Shown one piece after another: positions 11,683 to 22,356 of a DNA stretch of 64,000 bases. The stretch is taken from positions 3,286,001 through 3,350,000 of the forward strand of contig JASSKH010000037.1 of NCBI GenBank assembly GCA_031763025.1, in the 5' to 3' direction. The stretch comes from Macrocystis pyrifera (Eukaryota; Sar; Phaeophyceae; Laminariales; Laminariaceae). Numbering within the stretch: the first letter of the stretch is position 1; the number at the start of each line of letters is the position of its first letter. The translations under genes were made by a program, and so were the position numbers. The notes under the pieces are model-generated. The model was given only the letters and a program-made list of their open reading frames with translations, had not been told where the DNA came from and made no database searches.

Positions 11683-12206
11683 TAGTTTCCGACGAAGAAC
11701 GACCGTCCGAATTTTCGACCTTTTTAGCGAATTATCGAGGGGGTACTCGCAATGTGCACTCTCTGTGATACAACGGTTTTCCAAGCGCGCCTCAATTAGA
11801 GTGCACGACGCTGGGATGCAGTTGGGCACGAAGCAAGCATTGCCTGCGTCTTCGCCGCCTACGGCACCCTACAGATGTTACCGAATACTAGAACACCTAC
11901 CGTCAAGATACATGCTGCAAGGTTCCCCTTCGTGATGTGGGTAGCGTGAAATCCCGGGGGCGTCGCAAGGCGAAAAGGGAGTCACAGGTAACACCCGTAT
12001 AGCTGTTCTTGGCGGAAACGGGAGCCATGGGTTGGCGTATTGCTCGAAGGAAAGAGCAATAATTATTAATATTAGTAGTAGTCGGCAGGAACTAAGTGCT
12101 ACTCTTTCTGCGGTGGATACTACACTACTACATGCACGCGGTAGCATGGGTTGACTACTATAATGTCACTAAACTCCACTACCACTCCTACGCAGATGTA
12201 GTACTG

Positions 12207-12319
12207 TTACGGGGGGTCCATAGTTAATACCTGGTAGGACCTATGGTATACATAAAAACCTGTATATTTACCTATTTTTACTAACAAAATTTGGTCCCAT
12301 TAACTATGGACCCCCGTAA
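12207..12319 (+). mobile_element. 105-bp MITE, copy 3, carrying an 8-bp length excess
   Basis: Standard family termini and core. It is 113 bp rather than 105 because of one extra G in the terminal run and seven extra bases near the left end. There the usual TTAATAGGACC reads TTAATACCTGGTAGGACC, so a plain TA has become TACCTGGTA. The right flank is TA; the left flank is not. Confidence 0.9.
12228..12236. other. TACCTGGTA, candidate excision footprint inside a MITE
   Basis: In the sister copies at 2,176, 26,704 and 49,732 this position is a plain TA within TTAAYAGGACC or TTAATAGGACC. Here it is TA-CCTGG-TA. The shape (target TA duplicated around a short palindrome with an A/T centre) resembles footprints left by Tc1/mariner excision. 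Exact copies of TACC(A/T)GGTA also lie at 445, 6391, 6902, 8078, 10825, 11008, 12357, 15005, 24993, 29487, 29837, 34972, 47380 and 56674. Confidence 0.6.
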
Positions 12320-12660
12320 TAGTAGGAGCAGCATGCGTTCTATATAATACTATTAATACCTGGTACACTACTACTACGACTACTAGCTATACTACTAGGT
12401 ACAAACGATCATGCAATACACAGACAACCTCATGGTAAACAGAGAGGTCCAATAACTACGCGGTAAGGCATGACTACTATACTGTAGCTATACACCATCA
12501 GTAATACATAGATCCAGTGCAGGTAGAAGCAGCATGAATAAATACTACACTAGATACTACTGCTGCTCCTGTATTAAAAACTTCCATACAGCGGCAACGT
12601 AGCACGCAAACGGTTCGGGGCATGACTATTACTATGTTACTCTCAATGTACACCACCACT
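12320..12660. other. no recognisable gene
   Basis: Spacer rich in ACTACTA-type words, with a TACCTGGTA palindrome at 12,357-12,365. No gene is supported. Confidence 0.4.
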
Positions 12661-12661
12661 A

Positions 12662-12766
12662 TTACGGGGGTCCATAGTTAACAGGACCAAATATTGTTAG
12701 TAAAAATACCTAAATATATAGGTTTTTATGTATGCCATAGGTCCTGTTAACTATAGACCCCCGTAA
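12662..12766 (-). mobile_element. 105-bp MITE, copy 4 (reverse orientation)
   Basis: Same family in reverse orientation, flanked by TA on both sides. It lies about 340 bp from copy 3. Confidence 0.9.
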
Positions 12767-13065
12767 TAGTATGCAGATAGATGTACTGCAGTAAAGGTAG
12801 AAGCAGCTACAAAATACTACTGCATACTACTACGACTACTATTGATTTTGTAAATGTACAGGCTACGTAAAATATACGGTTGAGGGCATTTTCTGCTGTT
12901 GGCCAGGTAGAAGAACAGCATGCAGACGGCTACAACCGCAATAGCGGACACCACAACGACTATACGACTATCGCTTCTACTTTCCTGGTATAGTACAGGT
13001 AGTACTGTTGCTATTGCACAGGCATTTATAGAAGCAGCATGCACTCGGTACCATGGGCTACCGGC

Positions 13066-13392
13066 GTCCCCGGTGGCTTGGTAGGTGGTCCGCGTGCCTG
13101 TCAAGATCAATTTCGTGGGTTCAAGTCTCACCGAGTGCATGCTCATAGGGACTTTTTCTTGCATAAAAAATTGATAAGCGGAAAGCGCGAAAGCGTGAGT
13201 TGGCTACATTCGATGAAAATCGACGAGCAGTGGGAATGCTGAACCCTATGCGCGACAAAAAATAAAGGCACGTACCGGGGTGGAGAAGGGACGGCACCTG
13301 TGACCACGGCTTGTCCAGAAGATCGTCGAGGGTAAAACCTCCTACGAGTGGACTGGAAAGTAAAAGTGATGAAGAAAAAAAAAAAAAAAAAA
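13066..13392 (+). mobile_element. tRNA-derived SINE, copy 1
   Basis: The 5' part resembles a tRNA gene: an A-box-like GTGGCTTGGTAGGTGG and, about 50 bp on, a B-box-like GTGGGTTCAAGTCTCAC. A unique body follows (GGGACTTTTTCTTG, CACGTACCGG, CACCTGTGACCACGGCT, CTCCTACGAGT) and then a poly-A tail. Total length is about 325 bp. The internal pol III promoter and A-tail are the established SINE architecture; the parent tRNA cannot be named. Relatives are at 15,766 and 59,266. Confidence 0.85.
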
Positions 13393-13559
13393 TTAGTACC
13401 ACCACTACAAAACGATTATTTACTATACTACAGTAACTACTTCAGAATTTTATACCTGCGTGTCTGAAACAGCGTCAATAATACAGCAAGGCCAAATGAC
13501 CTAGGAAAGTATCACTACGTATACATATAATAGTAGGAAGGAGCTCTCTGTTTTTATTG

Positions 13560-13810
13560 ATGTACAGGTATATGTATGGTTGGGGCACGATGAAAAAATT
13601 ATCTGCATTTGTCATGAAAAGTTTCAAACTATCGAATAACTGTCAAATAAGTACTCATGGCAACAGCAGCTGAATCGCGGCGACAGCAGTAGAAGTATAA
13701 TATCACTATTGACATCAATAGGCAGCAACTCGGATGTAATCATTACTGTACGAGTCTACATACGATTGAGGGCATGATGAAAAAATATCTGTACTCTTCA
13801 TGAAATGTTT
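13560..13810. repeat. local duplication
   Basis: A block of about 50 bp (GATGAAAAAATTATCTGCA followed by TCATGAAAAGTTT) at about 13,588 recurs at about 13,780 with small changes. Nothing else is seen. Confidence 0.4.
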
Positions 13811-13811
13811 C

Positions 13812-14625
13812 TCTCTAAGACGTATGCCAATGGAAACGCAAAGTCCCCATAAAGAGTTTGAATTCCAAAGATACCCGTCAGAAGTTTTCAGGTACAGATT
13901 GCTATGAGCATGTTTCTTGGAGCGGAAAGTTCCAAACTTTTGGGAAAGGCCGAAGAAAGCTATTCTGGGGCCGGCCCATGTTGGGCCAAGATCGGCTTCA
14001 GAAAACCTCGGGCGGATGTTTGATCCGATGCGGCGAGATTCCGAGTCCTAGACAGACATCGATCGACGAAACCAACGACTGCGTCATTAGTTCTGAACGG
14101 GGTGCGCTCGTTAGGGGCTCCGACCCACCCTAGAGTCACCGTGTTCACACAATGGCCGGTGATGTGTGGCGGGTGCTGGCCAGGCGTAGGATAAACGCAC
14201 AATTGGCCGCTGGTGTGCACAGATCAGATGCCAAAATTTCTTGATCCGTCTCGAATGGCAAAACATATTTTTTTTGTCAGGTTTGAGAGGATGCTGTAGG
14301 ACGCCGCCGGCGAGCTCCCGCCTCCTAGACCATGGATCTATTTTTTTTATCTTCGAGGCCGTCATCTAGACTTGCTGGCCTTGCCCGTCACCTAGCGGGT
14401 TGGGCGTGGGCTGAGTCTATCTCGAGATCGAGTGTCTATCGCCGCACGAGCTGATTTTTATCATGGTGTTGACAATTTGCAACGAGAAACAACCAATTGC
14501 GCCGCCTGCAGCTGCTAGCAAAAGAAGAAAAAATCAAGCATTGTCCCTTTTTTCCCACAGCGGCGGTAGGAGGAAATTTTCGGCGGTTATTTGAAAGCAA
14601 TCTTTTTGAAAGAAACGTTTTTGAC
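13812..14625 (+). repeat. 0.8-kb dispersed repeat, copy A
   Basis: Collinear with 18,370-19,200. Shared landmarks are CCAAAGATACCCG, GATCGGCTTCAGAAAA, GACAGACATCGATCGAC, GGGGCTCCGACCCACCCTA, TTCGAGGCCGTCATCTA, GTTGACAATTTGCAACGAGA and AAAAAATCAAGCATT. A minus-strand peptide (including GWVGAP and VVGFVDRC) is conserved between the copies but interrupted, so coding status is unresolved. This is probably a decayed transposable element. Confidence 0.7.
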
Positions 14626-14635
14626 TTCGTGTTTA

Positions 14636-14697
14636 CTGCTGCTGCTGTATCTGCTGCTGCCGCTGTTGCTGCTGTGGCTGCTGCTGCTGCTGAGGTT
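14636..14697. repeat. CTG microsatellite
   Basis: An imperfect (CTG)n/(TGC)n run adjacent to the end of the 0.8-kb repeat. A second short CTG run lies at about 15,150-15,195. Confidence 0.7.
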
Positions 14698-14699
14698 GA

Positions 14700-15760
14700 T
14701 TGAAAACCAAAACTGGACAGCTACAGTAAAAGCGGGCAATTTCAAAATTGTTGAGATTTTCAATGCAGGAAAGATCAGCGGAGACAGTTCTTCGTTGTTG
14801 AAAGCGCACACAGCTCGTCGTATCACACGTGTCCTGGATCCTAGAATATCAGCCGGGCAGTCGGTCAGTGTGGGCTGTGCCCGGTGCCCCACGGGGCAGT
14901 ACAGTGAGACGGGAGGCAGCGTGGGCCTGGCTCTGGCTTTTGCCCTTGGCGATTACCTGCTGCTGAGAGCGTGCGACTGAACAACTAGCTAGGTATAACA
15001 CCAATACCTGGTACCAATATTTCTCCTAGGTAGACGGACCGTTGTGGTCACGAACGTGCTCAGTGTTATGTGTACACCACCCGTCAAAGGGCTTGGTGCA
15101 ACGGATACGACGGCCGACAGATGTGCATTTGCTGTTGCTGCGGTATATGTCTGCTGCTGCTGCTGCTGCCGCCGCTACCGCTGCTTCTTCTGCTGGGGTT
15201 GAAGAACATGTGTACAGCAGAGGGAGCTTCAAAACGTCTTCGAGGGTGGCGGGCTATTTACTTATGAAAACAAGCACACAAAATGTGGGGTTTCCCATGT
15301 TACCTGCTCGTCTCGGCGAGGCGGAAAGCAATCCCTTGTCTTTTAGAGCCAGCTCAGCGACGTTCACTGCCCCTAGCACCGCAACGGTGCTTGGCCGGGA
15401 TCCAGACATGGGTCGTAATGCACCCACGATCCCCTTGCTTGCCCCGCAGCTGAAAGTGCTAGAAAGAACCCTCGGCCGCAGGCGAGCAGCATGTCAAGAA
15501 AAAAAAGTGCATCGTATAGTAGGGGTGCAGCTACTGTAATATTTCTAGAGGCTCCTCACTCTATACTACTGTTAGTATTAGTACTATTAATGTTAGTAAG
15601 TCACCCAAAATAGCGCTTGACCTGACGAGCAATCCCACGACCTGCGATGGTTACAACGCAAAACATAGTAAAAACAAACGATATTGGGCACCTAACTCTT
15701 CAGTTCAGAAGCCCCATCAGTCACTGATGTTTCGGCCAAAATGTGGGACAGTTAGTGGGC
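14700..15760. other. no recognisable gene
   Basis: A moderately GC-rich stretch at 14,760-15,530 has open frames in several phases (for example 15,042-15,539) but no recognisable protein. A TACCTGGTA palindrome is at 15,005-15,013. Confidence 0.35.
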
Positions 15761-15765
15761 AATGC

Positions 15766-16120
15766 ATTCCCGGTGGCTTGGTAGGTGGTCCGCGTGCCTA
15801 TCAAGATAAATTTTGTGGGTCCGAGTCTCGCCGAGTGCATACTCGTAGGGACTTTTTCTTGTATAAAAATTGATAAGCGGAGAGCGCGAGAGCGTACGTC
15901 AGCAACACATTGGATGAAAATCAACGAGGAGTGTTGGGCAACGAGGAGTGGGAATGCTGAACCCTATGTATGCGCTATAAAAAATGCAGGCACGTACCGG
16001 GGGGGGGGGAGAAGGGACGACACCTGTGACCACGGCTGGTCCAGAAGATCGCTGAGGTTAAGACCTCCTACGAGTTGAGCTGGACATTAAAAGTGACGAT
16101 GAAAAATAAAATAAAATAAG
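15766..16120 (+). mobile_element. tRNA-derived SINE, copy 2
   Basis: Same architecture as 13,066-13,392 with more substitutions, a small internal duplication near 15,915-15,945 (AACGAGGAGTG repeated), a G run near 16,000, and an AAATAAAATAAAATAA tail instead of pure poly-A. It is an older copy than the other two. Confidence 0.8.
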
Positions 16121-17140
16121 GTACAGCTGTAGTATCCATATGGTAGATACGTTTTGATATTTTTGTTAGCACTAAGAACCACCGATCCTGGTCCCGGCTG
16201 GATATTTCCCCTGGGAGAGTGCTTTCTACGCTGAGTTCGAGATAACGGCTACCGACTTTCGTTGGTCGTTATCATAGTACAAAGTGTGTTTCGTACGCGT
16301 ACTGATTATTTGCGGTTGGAAACAGTTACTGCTGTAAATACTGTGCGCGTATATCCCTCGTGTAACCCTTTTGATATAGTACAGTGTAGGAAGGTAGGCC
16401 GGTTATATAGCATCGACCACAGCAAGAAGCACGGGCTGCTCAGTTTTTTGGTAACTGTTATAGCAGGTATGTATGCATGTGTCCTCTCTTTCGCTATGAG
16501 GCGTGCGACACGCGCGCAGCGACGTGCTCCCCGTACACCAGCGCATTCACATGGTCACGGAGGCTCATACCCTGGAAGTATACAGGCCCCCAAATCAGCC
16601 CAAAGCACCCCATCGTGGTGCGAAAGAGCACTGCTTGAATCGTTTTTTTTTTTTTTTCGTCTGTTTCGAATGCGCGGTTGATAATTGGCTGTCTTTTCAT
16701 CGATGCTACGTTTGTATTCTCCAGGAATACATTGGGAATAAGCCTCTTTCCCCCCGTTATGGGCCTATATGTTAGGCGCCACCGTGATAGCAGTACAGGC
16801 TGCTCCAAGCAAATCGCCCCAAGTTCAAGTTTTGTCCGCCACGATTGCCGATCGCAATATCTGTTCCAGTGCCACATACAGTAGGTGGCAGAGTACTGAC
16901 CGCAATGAAGAGCGGAAGAGGGTGACACAGCCAGGTTTTTTAGGGCCTAAGGCTGGCGCCGGGGGCGAAATATTTTCCCGGCCAAGCACAGGCCTTTCAA
17001 AAGGTCAAAAATAGGCAGGCGTTTTCGTCGCAAGAAACCGTTAGTATTTTCATTTTTTTTTCTGGACGCACTGGGTCTAAGTTCTCCAAAGCATATTTAC
17101 GAAACGTTTCGCGCAAAAATTCGAAGACGTGAAAGGGTAG
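16121..17140. other. no recognisable gene
   Basis: Frames up to about 140 codons occur on both strands (16,262-16,681 plus, 16,494-16,928 minus) but overlap each other and show no recognisable domain. Confidence 0.35.
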
Positions 17141-17148
17141 GACCACTA

Positions 17149-17254
17149 TTACGGGGGTCCATAGTAAATGGGACCCAATATTGTTAGTAAAAATAGGTAA
17201 GTATATAGGTTTTTGTGTGTGCCGTAGGTCCTATAAACTATGGTCCCCCGTATT
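17149..17254 (-). mobile_element. 105-bp MITE, copy 5 (reverse orientation)
   Basis: Family termini TTACGGGGGTCCATAG and CTATGGTCCCCCGTAT, reverse-oriented core, left TA flank. The last bases of the right terminus have mutated. Confidence 0.85.
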
Positions 17255-17740
17255 ATCAAGTCATGGTTGACGCCAAAAGTCAATCCTATACTGAATCTAA
17301 GTAATTACAAGGCTACGCCTTTTTTGTTGCACTTTCACGGCACAAACGTCAAAATGTCCACGCCGTTTTTTTTTGGAAATTGACCCTTTTTTTTTTTTTT
17401 TTTTTGGCCCCTGCCGCGGAGTGTTATGTTTTTTTTTCTTGTTTTGTTTTTTCGCCAGATGCTTTTATCTTCAAGACCAACTACCAATAGTATGGGAAAC
17501 TTTTGAGCCGTGATTTCTGGCGATTATTCTTCTAGTGTTTAGGCTCAAGAAATAATGTGCATGATACTTCAGGACCATCCTTGGTGGCTTCCGATTTTGG
17601 GAACTGTTTTTACATGGCATTGGTTGGTCGTGTTTGTGTCAAAAGACGAAAAGATACGGCCGCCGCGCCGCCGCGAGCGTGGTCTCGGTACACAAGTCCC
17701 GGTTGATTTTCGCCGGCGACGTCGAATTGCCGTTGATTGC
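17255..17740. other. T-rich spacer
   Basis: Contains several poly-T runs (17,366-17,405 and 17,430-17,450). No gene is supported. Confidence 0.4.
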
Positions 17741-17741
17741 T

Positions 17742-17761
17742 GCTGCTGTTGCTGCTGCTTC

Positions 17762-17821
<60 letters not shown>

Positions 17822-17880
17822 GACGTCGAATCGCCATCGCTGCTGCCGTTGCCGTTGATGCTGCTGCTGCTGCTGCTATA
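17742..17880. repeat. CTG microsatellite
   Basis: A nearly pure (CTG)n run at about 17,769-17,818 is flanked by degenerate triplets and by two copies of a GCGACGTCGAAT(T/C)GCC word. Poly-Cys, poly-Ser and poly-Ala frames here are repeat artefacts. Confidence 0.8.
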
Positions 17881-18369
17881 GCTTCCATGTGAAGGAGAAG
17901 CCTTATCTTACCCGAGCGCCGTATCAGCTCGCCGTAGTGACGGATATACTCGACAGATGGGCAGCAGCACTGCTGCTGTAGTGGTAGTACCCAAAATTCT
18001 GGTTGCTCTCAGTTCCTGGAGGCACGAGAGACCGCAGACAACTGGGCTCAGTTCTGAGAGGATTCGCTGGTGTTTGCCCCATCCAGGAACTGAGATAAAA
18101 AAAAAATGCTCTGATTTCTTATCCCCATGATAGTTGGTTCTGATTGTTGGGCTTCGAATATCGCTGAAAACTCCGGAAATAAGTGTTAAAACAAATCCCA
18201 AGGGACGTTATTATCGGAGAGCTTCTTTTCCATTTTTTTTTGGGCGCTCAGTCACTATTTGTGAAATTTAACTTTCCAAGTATCTTGCCCGCTGAAGAAT
18301 TTCACAAGCATGGAAATGAGTTCACAGATATGGAAATTCTGGGGGAAAAAAATGCTCCCCGATAGTAAC

Positions 18370-19200
18370 GGCTCTAAGATCTAAGCCAATGAAAACACGA
18401 AGTTTCCACTATGCAAATGAAAACGCGAAGTTTCCATAAAAAAATTGATTTCCAAAGATACCCGCCAATTTTTTTCGGGTACTGCTTGCGATGAGCACGA
18501 TTCCTCATACGAAAACTTCCAAACTGTTGGAAAACCCGGAAAGAAGCAGTTTTGAGGCTGATGCTGGGCCTAGATCGGCTTCAGAAAAACTCAGGCGGAT
18601 GTTTAGTTCGAAGCGGCGAGATTTCGAGTCCTCGACAGACATCGATCGACAAAACCAACGACCCCGTCATGAATCTTGAACGGAGTGCGCTCGCTAGGGG
18701 CTCCGACCCACCCTAGGATCACCGTGTTCACAATATGGCCGGTGACATGTGGTGGGCGCTGGCCAGGGGTATGATAAGAAAACAATTGGCCGGTGGTGTG
18801 GCCTAAACAGAGGACAAATTTCTCGATGCGCCTCGAATGGCAAAAAACAGTTTTCTTTTCACGTTTGGAAGAAGACCGTAGGTCACCGCCGACAAGCTCT
18901 CGCCCATTGACCATGGACCCACCTGATATCTTCGAGGCCGTCATCTATACTGGTTGGCCTTGTCCAACACCAAGCAAGTTGGCCGTGGGCTGAGTCTATA
19001 TGTCGAGATCGAACATCTATCGTCGCGCGAGCTGTTTTTTGTCAGCGTGTTGACAATTTGCAACGAGAAAAAACAAACTTACACCGCCTGGAACCGTTTG
19101 AAAAGAAGGAAGAAAAAATCAAGCATTTTTTCCTTCTTTTTTCACAGCGGCGATACGAGGATATCTTCCACTGCTCTTTGAAATCAATGTTTTTGAAAGA
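18370..19200 (+). repeat. 0.8-kb dispersed repeat, copy B
   Basis: Second, same-orientation copy of 13,812-14,625, about 4.5 kb away. It carries an additional short duplication at its start (the GAAAACGCGAAGTTTCCA word occurs twice). Confidence 0.7.
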
Positions 19201-19650
19201 TTTTTTTTTTTTTCTTTCGCATTCCTATTGTCATAGGTCTAAGGCACACATACCCCAAAACAATGCAACGCATGTGTTTTCTGGCGAAAAAACAACCCAA
19301 AAGTGTAACGGACCGACAGGGGTTCATGGGACACGTGCGCCAAATTTCAGGGTCTTATCTGAAAGGACGGCGTGGGCATTGGATGTTGGATACGTTTGGA
19401 GCGTGTTGAGCATTTGTGGCGGTATGCTCGAACCAGCTCGAAGGCAGTTGGCAGGGCTGCATTGAAACGTCGAGTGTTGACAGCAAAAAATGACGAGTGC
19501 AGTCTTCTGAAACCGTCTATATCAGGAGTTACATGCCCGGTACATTGTACTGCAACGTAAGCGCGGAGCACTACGAGTGGTGTCATGGTGCGCGTGTCGT
19601 ACGTCTCCCCCCAATGCCGTGCGGCCACACCCCCTCAGAGCCAGCAGCCG
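19201..19650. other. no recognisable gene
   Basis: No supported gene or repeat. Confidence 0.35.
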
Positions 19651-19654
19651 GTGC

Positions 19655-20150
19655 TGAAATGTTGGTCAGGCCGATCCTGTAGTCGTCACTCAACTAACTT
19701 CGTCACTTCGTGACTTGGTCACAATCAAGACACATATTATGGGTTACGTGATGTAAGTACCACTAAAGTGCAAGTGGGAGACCACACCCCGAGGCGGCGG
19801 CAGCGAGGTTAGCGGACCCGGCGCCTTCTGATTTTGCCGTGGCTACGCGGATGGTGGCGTCCCACGATATTCAAGAAACTGATAGGAGCGGGGCAGCACC
19901 CCCTGTATTCCAGCAGCCCAGGAATGTGCGTGTGGCCGATGCTGTAGTCGTCCTCGGCTTTCGTCGGGGTTTTCCTTGTTCCCGAAGGGTTACGTAGTAG
20001 GAACAAAAGGCACCTTAAGTGTGAGAACGAAGCGCGTGGCGGTGGGAACGGAGGCAGAGCACCCGGCCCCTCGAGATTTTCCGTGGCTGCTCGTATGACA
20101 GCGTCACGCGATATCCAGAAAGATACAGAAGACGCAGGGGAGCACGATCG
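19655..20150. repeat. tandem duplication, about 245-bp unit x2
   Basis: Two adjacent units share AGCAGCC, GGCCGAT(C/G)CTGTAGTCGTC, GGTTACGT, a GGCGG-rich block, GATTTT(G)CCGTGGCT and a CACGATATYCA(A)GAAA block. A possible third partial unit starts at about 20,218. A TATATATA run lies at 20,160-20,180. Confidence 0.5.
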
Positions 20151-20481
20151 ATTATTATTATATATATATATATATATATGTATTATAGTGTATATCAGTG
20201 ATTGTTTCAAATGATGCCCGGGAATGAGCGCAGTAGGAAGGAGGGGGCGTGGGAGGGGCACGCTGGCGACCCGGAAATTGCTTGGGCGAAGGATTGCGGC
20301 GACCATGCTACGGTTGTTGACGATTGAGTCAAGGCTGTACTACGGCGGGGGGGTTCATCGTCCAGTTCAGCTTGGACGAACTATGAATACCTCCGTAAAC
20401 TTATCGATGTATTGGTTGCCGCTAAATTGCTTGGGGAGTTGGTTCTCCCCCTACTCTGCCTCGCGTTGAGGCTGCCCGCAG

Positions 20482-20658
20482 CGGCTATACAGTAAGACGC
20501 CAGCGTTCCTAGTGACGGCATCACAGGCCTCTGGCACGGCCCTCTTGCTCGTGGCTGTTGCTCTTGCCATTCCGGGAGTCGCCGCGGTAGCTGCCCCGGA
20601 TGTGACCATCACACGCCTTTCGAAGACGTTACCTCCTCTGCCCACCCAAACGCCATAA
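20482..20658 (+). CDS. candidate exon with hydrophobic, lumen-targeting-like segment
   Basis: A frame starting directly after a CAG acceptor-like site (20,479-20,481) encodes a hydrophobic stretch, TALLLVAVALAIPGVAAVAA, followed by PDVTITRLSK and a Pro-rich end. This resembles the second half of a bipartite plastid or thylakoid transit region, with an Ala-rich cleavage-like site. Codon usage is GC-rich at third positions. It lies upstream of and on the same strand as the TPR-like exons at 21,575-24,940 and could be an N-terminal exon of that gene, but the connecting exon is not seen. The GT at about 20,628 is one possible donor. Gene assignment is inference. Confidence 0.35.
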   Translation, partial: RLYSKTPAFLVTASQASGTALLLVAVALAIPGVAAVAAPDVTITRLSKTLPPLPTQTP

Positions 20659-21019
20659 GGCCTGGAGGCCTAGCCTCTACTCTTCACAGGCTCAGTACTA
20701 AAGCTGGCCAAGCGCTAAGATGGCGTCAGTGATAAGTGTATCTACCGCCCCTACCACTTGTACTTGACAGGTATCCGGCACGTGGCCCATGCCTGCCCCA
20801 GTCCCTCCGCACCACTGCATCCTTGCGCGCGCGCCCATCCTCGAGCCGTTGAGGTGGCTTCCTGCGTGCTTCGTCTGAGCGCGAGCTGTCCGAGAAGGCA
20901 TCGATGTAGACGATGCTGCTCACGGTTCAAGATAGACCCTTGTTTCCCTATTTAGTGCCATAGGGCCCGTACTGCGCCCTCGTTTCTATCCCAACCCTAC
21001 CTCTGTCTTTGCGTCCCCG

Positions 21020-21190
21020 CCCCCGTACGACTCGCCCAGCACTTCACAGTGCTTCGCGCTTGGTGCAAGCGATGTCTGCCTGGTCAGTAAAGGCACGACG
21101 TGCTCCGTCTCGGTATTGTAGGGATGCGAGGGCCTATAGTCATACAGCGACGACCATGCATGATATGGGTACACCCCGCCCCCATGACAG
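21020..21190 (-). repeat. G-run-bounded dispersed repeat, partial copy
   Basis: Matches only the GTGTACTCGAT-to-CGCGAAGCGCC end of the family at 6,625-7,133, in reverse orientation. C-rich pyrimidine tracts follow to about 21,570. Confidence 0.65.
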
Positions 21191-21574
21191 TGATCCAATC
21201 CAGAAGTTACCTCCGCGGCCCCTCCTACCCGCCTCCCTTCTTCTTCCCCACCCTCGTGCCGCCGACCCCCGCCCCACCCCCATCGCTCAATCCCAACCAT
21301 ACCTTTACGTACCCCTCTCTCGCCTCTCTCCCCCCCTTGCTCTCGCCGTCCGCCAGGCCGCCTCATTTGTTTTAACGTGAGCCTTACTTCTGCGTACCCA
21401 CCCTGCCCCCTTCTCCCACCCTCTCCAGTGTTTTAATACCAACCCTGCCTCTGCGTACTCCCCCCTCCCCCGTGTCCGCTGGTTCCTCACCGCCCGCCTC
21501 CGCTGTTCCAATCATCATCCTACCTCTGCGTACCCCCTCCTCCCCGCCCCCACCCTGCCCGCCTCCATTGTCAG

Positions 21575-21837
21575 TGAAAAGGCCTCGCGCGCGTGGCCGC
21601 TGGGTTTGGTTCTTTTCTACCTGGACCGTTACGATGAAGCGGCCAGTAGTCTCGACACGGACATCAGTCTTTTCGAGGGGCAGTTCGAGGAGAGCGCCAC
21701 GGATGAGCGCATCTGGCAGGCGGGCCGCGTCTATCCGAGAGGCTCGTCAGGCGGGAGGGGATGTTGCGAAGGCCGTGGCGGAGCTACGGCCGCTGGAGAT
21801 CGCTGAGCCGGATGCGCTCCGCAGCACTGTGTACGAT
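21575..21837 (+). CDS. TPR-like protein, exon A (frameshifted)
   Basis: The exon follows a pyrimidine tract and CAG acceptor and ends at GAT before a GTACGT donor. It encodes WPLGLVLFYLDRYDEAASSL, a TPR-like helix pair, then EESATDERIW, and after a frame change AASIREARQAGGD and LRPLEIAEPDALRSTVYD. This ordering matches a plant, algal and cyanobacterial family of small TPR-like proteins in which a Y(L/A)xRY(D/E)EAA repeat is followed by an E(E)xIW motif and a DLFRG motif. TGG at 21,714 and CGG at 21,721 are separated by CAGG; removing those four bases restores one continuous frame. Either the copy is a pseudogene or there is an assembly error. Confidence 0.75.
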
Positions 21838-21900
21838 GTACGTCAAAAACATGTTTATGTTTATGCATGTTTTGTTGTTGCTACCAAGATGTGCCCCCCG

Positions 21901-21968
<68 letters not shown>
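21901..21968 (+). repeat. 68-bp poly-C tract
   Basis: An uninterrupted C run in intron 1 of the TPR-like gene, preceded by six more C and one G. Translated poly-Pro or poly-Gly frames are artefacts. Confidence 0.85.
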
Positions 21969-22251
21969 TGCCTTGCATCCCGTTTGTGCCGCTTCATTTT
22001 GTTTTTACGCGCGTACTTTTATCAATAGTAGGGTTTACACGCTGGGGTTTCGTACCCGGGTGCCTACCAGACTCTGGGGGTATCCGGGCATCTACCTGAG
22101 TACGGCCGAAACGACTCTTAAAAAAACCCTTTGAGAACTGCACTCCTGTTTTGGAGATAAATTGAGAGTAGTCCACACCCCGAAACGGGACTGAAGTTCT
22201 AAATTGGTAAAGAACATTTTTTTTTTTTTTCACGGGTCAGGAGGTATACTA

Positions 22252-22356
22252 TTGCGGGGGACCATAGTAAATAGGACCTACGGTACACACAGAAACCTAT
22301 ATATGTTCCTATTTTTGTTAGCAATATTTGGTCCTACTTACTGTGACCCCCCGTAA
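22252..22356 (+). mobile_element. 105-bp MITE, copy 6 (intronic)
   Basis: Termini TTGCGGGGGACCATAG and CTGTGACCCCCCGTAA, TAGTAAATA sub-type, TA flanks on both sides. It lies within intron 1 of the TPR-like gene. Confidence 0.9.

Noticed and set aside
13066-13140. A genuine tRNA gene
   Set aside because: A- and B-box-like motifs are present, but the stems do not fold convincingly, the sequence continues into a conserved body with poly-A tail, and three dispersed copies exist. SINE is the better explanation.
16262-16928. Overlapping 139- and 144-codon frames on opposite strands
   Set aside because: No recognisable motif, no splice context, mutually exclusive.
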